Shown here in pieces: positions 18,551 through 23,080 of a stretch of 23,080 bases of DNA; within the stretch, counting starts at the first letter, position 1, and each line of letters begins with the position of its first letter. Made by a program: the position numbers and the translations under genes. The stretch spans positions 1 to 23,080 of the forward strand of contig CAPNAQ010000011.1 in assembly GCA_948663505.1 (NCBI GenBank), in the 5' to 3' direction. The notes under the pieces were generated by a model. The model worked only from the letters and a program-made list of their open reading frames with translations. It was not told the origin of the DNA and made no database searches. The DNA comes from an uncultured Clostridia bacterium (lineage in GTDB: Bacteria > Bacillota > Clostridia > TANB77 > CAG-508).

Positions 18551-18872
18551 AGTTTCTCCTGTTATTTATTAATATTTATTCAATTTATATGCTAGAAAAA
18601 CGTTATTATTCACATATAAATTATTGATTTAAAGGGCTTGTAAAAAGGGTTAACACTATATTTATTGTTTTATGGTATTTGATTCCTCCTTTTCTTGATT
18701 TATTTTCACATACTATATACAGAGGTCTTTTTCAAATTTTTTTCCTGATTTTTAAAAATTTTTAAGAAATTATTCCTCTATTATATATACATCCATATTT
18801 TTCGAAAAAACCAACCATAATTAAAAAAATTTCTATTTTTTTATAAAAAGTTATGTCTCAGTTGTTCAGAAT
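18551..18872. other. AT-rich non-coding stretch of the element
   Basis: No credible ORF, promoter pair or RNA is visible. A good ribosome-site sequence AAAAGGAGGAATC on the minus strand (18682-18694) has no start codon behind it and may be the relic of a lost gene. GTTAT/ATAAC near 18850-18875 gives only a weak stem. Confidence 0.5.
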
Positions 18873-18976
18873 AACTATCAAATTAATATTTTAGAACCAT
18901 TAATTATTAAGGTTTTTCTTAATTTATATCTATCAAATTTACTCCTTAAAAAATTACCCAATATTTGATATTATTT
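18873..18976. repeat. Site array A: CTATCAAAT, CTATCAAAT, inverted ATTTGATA
   Basis: Two direct CTATCAAAT motifs (18875, 18930) and one inverted ATTTGATA (about 18963) recur with almost the same spacing at 20992-21097 (array B). Sequence between the motifs has diverged much more than the motifs themselves, which suggests protein-binding sites. It lies between the divergently oriented recombinase side and the 46-codon ORF. Confidence 0.6.
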
Positions 18977-19051
18977 ATGTGAAAAATCTTACATCTATAA
19001 AAATTTGACACAAATAATTGGAAAAAACTTGTAACATTTTATTATGTTCGC

Positions 19052-19080
19052 TTGTTTTGAATATAAAATTATAGTAATAT
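19052..19080 (+). promoter_or_regulatory. Candidate promoter of the 46-codon ORF
   Basis: TTGTTT (19052-19057), 17 bases, TAATAT (19075-19080). The match is only moderate. It would start an mRNA near 19087 and, ending at the 19293-19323 terminator, of about 237 nt. A TTGACA at 19005-19010 has no good partner box. Confidence 0.4.
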
Positions 19081-19100
19081 ATTAACAACCTTACGTTAAA

Positions 19101-19136
19101 GGAAAGGCTAGCCTTTTCTAAAAGGCGGAAAGGGGG
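19101..19136 (+). promoter_or_regulatory. Leader with two mutually exclusive hairpins before the 46-codon ORF
   Basis: AAAGGCTAGCCTTT (19103-19116) is a perfect palindrome. GCCTTTT (19111-19117) can instead pair with AAAAGGC (19120-19126). The two hairpins share the same strand, so only one can form. The second abuts the ribosome site GGAAAGGGGG (19127-19136). The arrangement suggests structural control of translation. Confidence 0.55.
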
Positions 19137-19138
19137 TT

Positions 19139-19279
19139 ATGATTTTGAATACTAGCGATTTAATTTTGCATTTTGCTGACAAGTACATAGCAGAAAGAGA
19201 AAAAAACATTAGATTACAACAACAATTAGAACAACAACATGAGCAAATGCAAAATGACAACAAAGTTAAGACTAATTAG
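19139..19279 (+). CDS. 46-residue helical peptide, target of a facing antisense RNA (candidate toxin of a type I-like system)
   Basis: The product, MILNTSDLILHFADKYIAER and onward, is an amphipathic helix (L3, L10, I17 and I24 spaced by seven) with a Gln/Glu/Lys-rich, coiled-coil-like second half and an Asn/Lys tail. There is no membrane helix, unlike Fst, TxpA or BsrG toxins. The ribosome site AAAGGGGG is only 2 bases before ATG 19139; TTG at 19145 has a better 8-base spacing and would give 44 residues. Sixteen bases across the start (19144-19159) are repeated at 19369-19384 inside the antisense RNA gene. It is the only + strand gene in the element and has its own terminator 13 bases after the stop. 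The translated ORF is plausible; the toxin role is inference from the RNA architecture. Confidence 0.6.
   Translation: MILNTSDLILHFADKYIAEREKNIRLQQQLEQQHEQMQNDNKVKTN
19144..19159 (+). repeat. Direct repeat copy 1 over the ORF start codon region
   Basis: TTTGAATACTAGCGAT is identical to 19369-19384. The preceding ATGAT also matches except for one missing T in copy 2. It covers codons 2-7 of the small ORF. Confidence 0.9.
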
Positions 19280-19292
19280 CTGTATTTAGTCG

Positions 19293-19323
19293 TAGAGCAG
19301 ATTCGTGGTCTGCTCTATTTTTT
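19293..19323 (+). terminator. Terminator of the 46-codon mRNA with loop TTCGTGG
   Basis: TAGAGCAGA (19293-19301) and TCTGCTCTA (19309-19317) form a perfect 9-bp stem around the 7-base loop TTCGTGG, followed by six T's. On the minus strand no T-run follows, so it is directional. Its loop with the closing pair, ATTCGTGGT, recurs at 19344-19352. Confidence 0.9.
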
Positions 19324-19326
19324 GAC

Positions 19327-19363
19327 AAAAAAATAGCATGTGTATTCGTGGTACACACACTGT
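19327..19363 (-). terminator. Terminator of the antisense RNA with loop CCACGAA
   Basis: The stem at 19335-19361 has 10 bp with two G-U wobbles on the minus strand, then ATTTTTTT (19334-19327). It would also stop read-through from the three-gene cargo operon that points this way. Confidence 0.8.
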
Positions 19364-19368
19364 CATGA

Positions 19369-19384
19369 TTTGAATACTAGCGAT
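19369..19384 (+). repeat. Direct repeat copy 2 within the antisense RNA gene
   Basis: TTTGAATACTAGCGAT is identical to the ORF start region at 19144-19159. Because this copy is transcribed on the minus strand, its RNA is complementary in trans to the small-ORF mRNA. It sits in the 5' hairpin of the antisense RNA with TCGCTAG in the loop. Confidence 0.9.
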
Positions 19385-19412
19385 ATTCAAAGTTCATTTA
19401 TTTTGTAATTAA

Positions 19413-19441
19413 ATAATAACATATTCTTTTGCATTTGTCAA
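19413..19441 (-). promoter_or_regulatory. Strong promoter of the antisense RNA
   Basis: On the minus strand a perfect TTGACA (19436-19441), exactly 17 bases, TATTAT (19413-19418), with TG one base upstream of the -10 box. It is among the best promoters in the window and has no ORF behind it on this strand, which supports an untranslated product. Confidence 0.85.
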
Positions 19442-19449
19442 ATACATTT

Positions 19450-19821
19450 CTAGGATTCTCCAATATTTTCTGTATAATAACTTTTCGCATAAAAACTATT
19501 ATCTTTTAACATTTTATCAATAGATTTGAATTTACAATCTGCAAATTCACAACATAACTTCAGTACTTCTTTTTCATTATCTTTATTTAATACATATCTT
19601 TTTATTTCGCTGTTTTCAAATTTAAAGATAAATACCTTATCTTTACCTAGATATTCATTCCAAAATCCATTTTCAAGCGTTTCACATATATATTTTTCAA
19701 ACAATTCAATCTTATTGTCATCAAAGATAACTCCATAATTATTTCCAAAATATTTAATCTTAAAATTATTTTGTTTAAGTATATCAATATTATTAATTCC
19801 CATTAGATAACTATAATTCAT
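19450..19821 (-). CDS. Hypothetical protein, last gene of the cargo operon
   Basis: A 123-residue soluble protein with no recognised motif. It is rich in F, Y, K and E, with GVIFDDNKIELFEKYICETL in the first half and a Cys-containing KLCCEFADCKF segment near residue 95. Ribosome site AAAGGAG (19833-19839) is 11 bases before ATG 19821. ATG 19830 and GTG 19833 lie too close to it, though they would add 3-4 residues. It follows the DUF7662 gene by a few tens of bases in the same operon and ends just upstream of the antisense promoter. I recognise no family with confidence. Confidence 0.6.
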   Translation of the reverse strand: MNYSYLMGINNIDILKQNNFKIKYFGNNYGVIFDDNKIELFEKYICETLENGFWNEYLGKDKVFIFKFENSEIKRYVLNKDNEKEVLKLCCEFADCKFKSIDKMLKDNSFYAKSYYTENIGES

Positions 19822-19857
19822 AATTAGCATCACTCCTTTTTGAATTGTAATTCCTAG

Positions 19858-20061
19858 TTATACCTTATTGAAAATTACTGTTTTTTCTTTCATAGATATT
19901 TTGTAGGCTTCATATCCAAATTCTTTTGCTTCTTTCTTATAAGTTAAAAATGAATGATCTATTTGAAATCCTATAATGTTCTTAATTTCTTCATAAGATA
20001 ATATATATTTTTCTTTATTATTATCTTTTAAATACTTCCATAATGGCTCATATTTACTCAT
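19858..20061 (-). CDS. DUF7662-like small protein
   Basis: A 67-residue soluble protein. Its pattern SKYEPLWKYLKDNN, then LSYEEIKNIIGFQIDHSF and AYKISMKEKTVIFNKV, matches the small DUF7662 domain (KYxPLxxYL, IexilGf, final VxF), whose role is unknown. It occupies almost the whole domain length, with nothing fused. The ribosome site before the ATG is weak (GAGAAG), so translation may be coupled to the upstream CPBP gene, which ends 34 bases before it. It is the middle gene of the cargo operon. The family assignment is from memory of the pattern. Confidence 0.6.
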   Translation of the reverse strand: MSKYEPLWKYLKDNNKEKYILSYEEIKNIIGFQIDHSFLTYKKEAKEFGYEAYKISMKEKTVIFNKV

Positions 20062-20095
20062 TCTTTAACACTTCTCAAAATTGTAATTTGTATTA

Positions 20096-20800
20096 CTATT
20101 TCAAAATGATATTGTATGCAAGATTAGACATCCAATGTGGGATAATTGCACCATATAATGAATTTGTTTTTAAATATATAAAATTTAAAACAAGATGTGT
20201 AATAAATAAATCTATAATCCAACTAAATTTTTTAATAGTCAAATCACTTAATGTCATTCCATAAGCTATCATTCTATATGGAAAATGTATTATAATAAAC
20301 AAAAGACCTACTATAATTACTGCCAACCACCTTTTCTTAATTAACCCGTATATTCTGGTTCCTATATATCCTCTAAAAACAATTTCCTCACAGACTGTTC
20401 CTGAAAGGTAACATACAAGCAATATTAGAATTTCTTTTAATGCAATTAAATGACTTCCACTTATTAAATTCGATAAACAATTAGTATAAAACAAAAAAGA
20501 AGCAAGTATTATTCCCATAATTATACTGTTTTTCCATTTTCCTTTATAAAGACCTATTGTCTCCATATTTTGTTTGTTTGACTTAATAAATATCATTGTA
20601 ATAATAATTATTAAAGCATCAAATATGCAACCAACAATCATTATATTTTCTTTTATAATTTCACATTTAATTTGCAATACTGCCAAGATGGAATAGCTTA
20701 ACATCATAATTCCAAATAATACAAATGCTAATACTCCATCCTTTTTTGTATATTGTTTTAAATTATTATCATATTCTACATTTGCTTGTAATATTTTCAA
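20096..20800 (-). CDS. CPBP-family intramembrane glutamic protease
   Basis: A 234-residue integral membrane protein with about seven or eight hydrophobic helices. It carries the CPBP/Abi (Rce1-like) motifs: EEIVFRGYI (the EExxxR diad, about residue 138), FIIIHFPYR (FxxxH) and HWMSNLAY (HxxxN). These line the catalytic site in the membrane. Bacterial members often give self-immunity to bacteriocins or process membrane peptides; the substrate here is unknown. The start is TTG at 20800, supported by GGGAGG 8 bases upstream; the nearby ATG is out of frame. It is the first gene of the three-gene operon. Confidence 0.85.
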   Translation of the reverse strand: MKILQANVEYDNNLKQYTKKDGVLAFVLFGIMMLSYSILAVLQIKCEIIKENIMIVGCIFDALIIIITMIFIKSNKQNMETIGLYKGKWKNSIIMGIILASFLFYTNCLSNLISGSHLIALKEILILLVCYLSGTVCEEIVFRGYIGTRIYGLIKKRWLAVIIVGLLFIIIHFPYRMIAYGMTLSDLTIKKFSWIIDLFITHLVLNFIYLKTNSLYGAIIPHWMSNLAYNIILK

Positions 20801-20838
20801 CTCATCTTCCTCCCTCTAAATTACTATTAGTCAATATG

Positions 20839-20847
20839 ATTATAGCA
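20839..20847 (-). promoter_or_regulatory. Extended -10 promoter of the cargo operon
   Basis: On the minus strand TGCTATAAT gives a perfect extended -10 element, 38 bases before the TTG start. No good -35 box is visible at 16-18 bases, which extended -10 promoters can tolerate. Confidence 0.6.
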
Positions 20848-20941
20848 TAAATTAAATAAAAAAATAAAGAGACATACCAAAATTTTATCTACCTTATCAT
20901 CATAAAAAAATTAATAAGTTTATCACTAAATTGTCCCTTTT

Positions 20942-20980
20942 GGTAAGATATTCGATAGCATACGCTATCGCCTACTTACC
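20942..20980. other. Compound hairpin GGTAAG / CGATAGC-ATAC-GCTATCG / CTTACC
   Basis: An outer 6-bp stem (20942-20947 with 20975-20980), an internal loop ATATT/CCTA and an inner perfect 7-bp stem (20953-20959 with 20964-20970) with tetraloop ATAC. No T-run follows on either strand, so it is not a terminator. It is the most GC-rich spot of the element end and could be a recognition structure such as a transfer or replication site, but no matching gene is present. Confidence 0.6.
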
Positions 20981-20991
20981 TCCACTCACAA

Positions 20992-21097
20992 AACTATCAA
21001 ATCAATATCCTAAACTCTTTTGTTTTCAATGATTTGCTCATTTTGATACCTATCAAATTTTGTTACTTTACAAATTATCAAAAATTTGATACTATTT
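20992..21097. repeat. Site array B: second copy of the TATCAAAT array
   Basis: CTATCAAAT occurs near 20994 and 21050, with inverted ATTTGATA near 21084. Spacing is within 1-2 bases of array A at 18873-18976. It lies about 190 bases upstream of the CPBP operon and about 155 bases inside the right end of the element. Confidence 0.6.
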
Positions 21098-21144
21098 AAC
21101 AAAAAAAATTCTTCATTTGAGTAATTATTTTAAACAAAAAAATA

Positions 21145-21185
21145 CATACTTCACTAATTTTTTATCAATAAAGTATGCTTTTTTA
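21145..21185. terminator. Bidirectional terminator-like hairpin near the right end
   Basis: CATACTT (21145-21151) pairs with AAGTATG (21171-21177). Six T's follow on the plus strand and TATTTTTTTG on the minus strand. It would insulate the element from ZIP and prfA transcription entering from the right. Confidence 0.6.
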
Positions 21186-21215
21186 TTATAAATTAATTTG
21201 AATTCAGATTGCTTA

Positions 21216-21707
21216 TCAAGCACTTTTCACTTGGTGTCTACTTTGGAATCTACCTTCTGGTATGTCATGTAAGCAAATTGCTATAGCTAAACTCAAACCT
21301 AACTTTATGGAAGCCTCAAAACCAGAACCAATTGCTAATCCTTCAGGAAAATTATGTATTGCTAAACCTATTGAAACTATTATACCTGTTTTTAATAAAT
21401 TACTTTTTTCACTTTTTTCTGTAGAATTTACATTAAATTTTTTTTGAACAATAATATCACACAAAATCATTGAAATAATTCCTAATAATATCCCAAAAAT
21501 TATTCCATAAATACTGCTAATTCCTAGTGCTTCAGGTATTAAATCAAAACATATTACTGCCATCATTAATCCTGATGCAAATGATAATATAAAGCTTAAA
21601 AATTTATTGGAATTTTTCTTTATAACTATACCTAAAAATCCTCCTAATGTTGTTCCAAATGTACCAAAAAATAAACCTAATAATGTTGTTTTTAAAATTT
21701 CATTCAC
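21216..21707 (-). pseudogene. ZIP-family metal transporter, N-terminal fragment running into the element
   Basis: Residues 1-152 are ZIP: four to five membrane helices, HNFPEG at 118-123 and HDIPEG at 147-152, the two metal-site motifs. The frame then enters the element and adds 11 foreign residues (RFQSRHQVKSA) before a stop. The C-terminal helices are at 16410-16702. Intact, it would be a 247-residue transporter of zinc, iron or manganese. The start is GTG at 21707, with AAAGGAG 8 bases before; the overlapping ATG is out of frame. It lies 91 bases after prfA on the same strand. Confidence 0.9.
21235..21263. other. Right attachment site of the element
   Basis: TGTCTACTTTG (21235-21245) is the inverted half-site matching 16714-16724. 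The core CCTTCTGGTAT (21253-21263) is identical to 16699-16709. The core reads on the coding strand as ATACCAGAAGG, codons I-P-E-G of the ZIP HDIPEG motif. The predicted crossover GA is the start of the Glu codon. Confidence 0.85.
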
Positions 21708-21718
21708 TAAAAAAACTC

Positions 21719-21754
21719 CTTTATAATAAATTTTTTTAATAGTTTATTATAAAG
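21719..21754 (-). promoter_or_regulatory. 12-bp inverted repeat overlapping the ZIP ribosome site
   Basis: CTTTATAATAAA (21719-21730) and TTTATTATAAAG (21743-21754) are perfect inverted repeats 12 bases apart. The arm next to the gene covers four bases of the AAAGGAG ribosome site; the other arm contains a TATAAT. It could be an operator or an RNA hairpin limiting translation. I cannot assign it to a Zur, Fur or MntR consensus. Confidence 0.55.
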
Positions 21755-21798
21755 AAGTCTATTTTATTCGTGCCACTAAGATTTTAATTATGCTTTTA

Positions 21799-22860
21799 TT
21801 ATTCTTCATCCCCTTTTAATCTTTCAGCTCTATCAGCAGCAATTAAATTATCTATCATTTCATCAATATCTCCATTTAAAAAATTCTCCATTTGGAAAAT
21901 ACTCATTCCTATTCTATGATCTGTAATTCTTCCTTGAGGATAATTATATGTTCTTATCTTTTCACTTCTATCACCAGAACCAACTTGAGATTTTCTTGCA
22001 TTTGCAACTTCACTATCTTGTTTTTGTTTCTCAATTTCATATAATTTTGTTCTAAGCATTTTCATTGCATTATCTCTATTTTGAAATTGAGATCTCTCAG
22101 TTTGACATTCTACAACTATTCCTGTAGGTTCATGTATAAGCCTTACGGCTGACGATGTTTTATTAATATGTTGCCCTCCTGCACCTGATGAACGGAAAAC
22201 TTCCATTTTTATATCTGCTGGATTAATTTCTATTTCTACATCCTCAACAACTGGAAGTACTGCAACCGTAGCAGTTGATGTATGAATTCTACCACTACTT
22301 TCTGTATCTGGTACTCTTTGAACTCTATGAACACCACTTTCAAATTTAAGTCTACTATATACACCTTTTCCTGTTACCATAAATGTTACTTCCTTATATC
22401 CACCCAAACCAGTCTCATTTTCATTTAATATTTCCATTTTCCAATGCTTTTTTTCTGCATACATTGTATACATTCTAAATAGTGTTCCCCCAAATAAAGC
22501 TGCTTCTTCTCCTCCTGCTCCTGCTCTAATTTCACATATAATATTTTTATCATCATCAGGATCTTTTGGTATTAACAAATATTTTAATTCTTCTTCTATT
22601 TTAGGCAATTTTTCTTTATTATCATAATACTCTACTTCTGCTAATTCCTTTAATTCTTTGTCCTCCATCATTTCTTTTGCTTCATCCATAGATTCTTTTA
22701 CTTTTTTATATTCTCTAAACTTTATTACCACATCTTCTATACTTGCATGTTCTTTTATGGCTTTTTGCCATTCAGCTTGATTTGATATTACTTCTGGGTC
22801 ACTTATCATTTTTGTTAATTCTTCATATCTCTTTTCAACTGCTTCTAATTTCTCAAACAT
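21799..22860 (-). CDS. prfA: Peptide chain release factor 1
   Basis: A 353-residue cytoplasmic factor that reads UAA and UAG stop codons and triggers release of the finished protein. The GGQ motif lies in SSGAGGQHINKTSSAVRL, and the class-1 stop-codon tripeptide PxT is PDT in HRVQRVPDTESSGRIHTS. The N-terminal helical domain and overall length fit RF1, not RF2 (no SPF motif). I placed the start at 22860 (MFEKLEAVE) because AAAGGA lies 8 bases before it; the in-frame ATG at 22869 overlaps that ribosome site. prmC, which often follows prfA, is absent; the split ZIP gene follows instead. It has its own promoter. Confidence 0.97.
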   Translation of the reverse strand: MFEKLEAVEKRYEELTKMISDPEVISNQAEWQKAIKEHASIEDVVIKFREYKKVKESMDEAKEMMEDKELKELAEVEYYDNKEKLPKIEEELKYLLIPKDPDDDKNIICEIRAGAGGEEAALFGGTLFRMYTMYAEKKHWKMEILNENETGLGGYKEVTFMVTGKGVYSRLKFESGVHRVQRVPDTESSGRIHTSTATVAVLPVVEDVEIEINPADIKMEVFRSSGAGGQHINKTSSAVRLIHEPTGIVVECQTERSQFQNRDNAMKMLRTKLYEIEKQKQDSEVANARKSQVGSGDRSEKIRTYNYPQGRITDHRIGMSIFQMENFLNGDIDEMIDNLIAADRAERLKGDEE

Positions 22861-22978
22861 AAATCTCATCCTTTCGCTTCAATTCGTTTTACTCATGATT
22901 AAAAATCAAGATAGACTTTATAGTTTATCTGATCATAGTTATATTAATTTCATTTATAATCTTTTATATTGTTTTCAT

Positions 22979-23007
22979 ATTATATACTATTTTTATTATA
23001 TTTACAA
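22979..23007 (-). promoter_or_regulatory. Sigma-A promoter of prfA
   Basis: On the minus strand TTGTAA (23002-23007), a 17-base spacer and a perfect TATAAT (22979-22984). The leader would be about 110 bases. Nothing else is supported between here and the window end. Confidence 0.7.
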
Positions 23008-23080
23008 GTAGAAAATTTTAAGGGGAATATTTCCCGCTAATGTTTTGTAAAATTTGGGACATTTTCAAAAGTTATTGACA

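Larger units (their letters stand above)
19327..19406 (-). ncRNA. Predicted 80-nt antisense RNA against the 46-codon mRNA
   Basis: The RNA would start near 19406 from the promoter at 19413-19441. It first forms an 8-bp hairpin TTTGAATA-TCGCTAG-TATTCAAA (19391-19369). This carries the complement of the ORF start region: 16 contiguous bases plus TCAT, which pairs with the AUG after a one-base bulge. It ends in hairpin AGTGTGTGTA-CCACGAA-TACACATGCT followed by ATTTTTTT. Two pairs of this 10-bp stem are G-U in the minus-strand RNA but A-C mismatches on the plus strand, so the hairpin is built for this RNA. Loop CCACGAA is exactly complementary to loop UUCGUGG of the mRNA terminator. Size and layout resemble RNA II of the pAD1 par locus. 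Confidence 0.75.
16703..21256. mobile_element. 4.55-kb serine-recombinase element inserted in a ZIP transporter gene
   Basis: The boundaries come from the exact 11-bp core at both ends, the inverted 11-bp half-sites just inside, and restoration of an intact ZIP frame when the interval is removed. Contents, left to right: a frameshifted large serine recombinase, a 34-codon ORF, an AT-rich stretch with site array A, a 46-codon ORF with facing antisense RNA, a three-gene cargo operon, a structured hairpin, and site array B. No relaxase, replication or conjugation gene is present, so self-transfer is not expected. It could be a small integrative element moved by a helper, or the remnant of a larger one. 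Confidence 0.88.

Noticed and set aside
18675..18700. Gene start on the minus strand at a strong ribosome-site sequence
   Set aside because: AAAAGGAGGAATC is followed by no ATG, GTG or TTG at usable distance and then by stops.
23023..23035. GGGAATATTTCCC palindrome near the window end as a terminator
   Set aside because: The stem is five pairs and no T-run follows closely on either strand.

Overview
The window looks like chromosomal DNA of a low-GC, spore-forming Gram-positive anaerobe of class Clostridia, probably an uncultured gut lineage. It is strongly AT-rich, has AGGAGG-type ribosome sites, TTGACA/TATAAT promoters and the standard genetic code. It encodes a ClpE-type ATPase, a pair of coat-F spore proteins, wall-directed surface proteins and a Tn4451/Tn5397-type large serine recombinase.

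Layout: 62-910 (-) is a membrane-anchored DUF4163/DUF3298-like protein, divergent from clpE at 1061-3442 (+). A bidirectional terminator at 3631-3667 separates clpE from a two-gene surface-protein operon on the minus strand. That operon reads 12732->7708 (1674 residues, DUF11 and SdrD-B-like) and then 7689->3670 (1339 residues, thioester adhesin ending in VPSTG). Upstream are a promoter, a long inverted repeat, two small coat-F genes (13659->13214) and three tandem copies of a 76-bp repeat. Next come pcrA (16297->13994) with its own promoter and terminator, a broken ZIP metal transporter, a mobile element, and prfA (22860->21799).

The mobile element (about 16703-21256, 4.55 kb) sits inside the ZIP gene. 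Joining the two flanks at a shared 11-bp core restores an in-frame 247-residue ZIP protein. The break falls in the codons of the conserved HDIPEG metal-binding motif. The element ends carry an 11-bp inverted repeat typical of a serine-recombinase attP, with a predicted GA crossover. Its recombinase gene has a one-base frameshift, so the element may be stranded. Cargo is a three-gene operon (CPBP intramembrane protease, DUF7662 protein, unknown 123-residue protein), a 46-residue ORF on the opposite strand, and two diverged copies of a three-site TATCAAAT array.

The most interesting structure is at 19087-19441. A small ORF transcribed on + ends in a terminator with loop TTCGTGG. Facing it on - is an excellent promoter (TTGACA-N17-TATTAT) for a predicted 80-nt RNA. 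This RNA is complementary to the start region of the ORF through a displaced 16-bp direct repeat, and it ends in its own terminator whose loop, CCACGAA, is exactly complementary to the mRNA terminator loop. This is the architecture of the pAD1 par (fst RNA I/RNA II) type I toxin-antitoxin locus, but the encoded peptide is hydrophilic and helical, not an Fst-like membrane peptide. I consider it a candidate undescribed antisense-RNA-controlled module that may stabilise the element.
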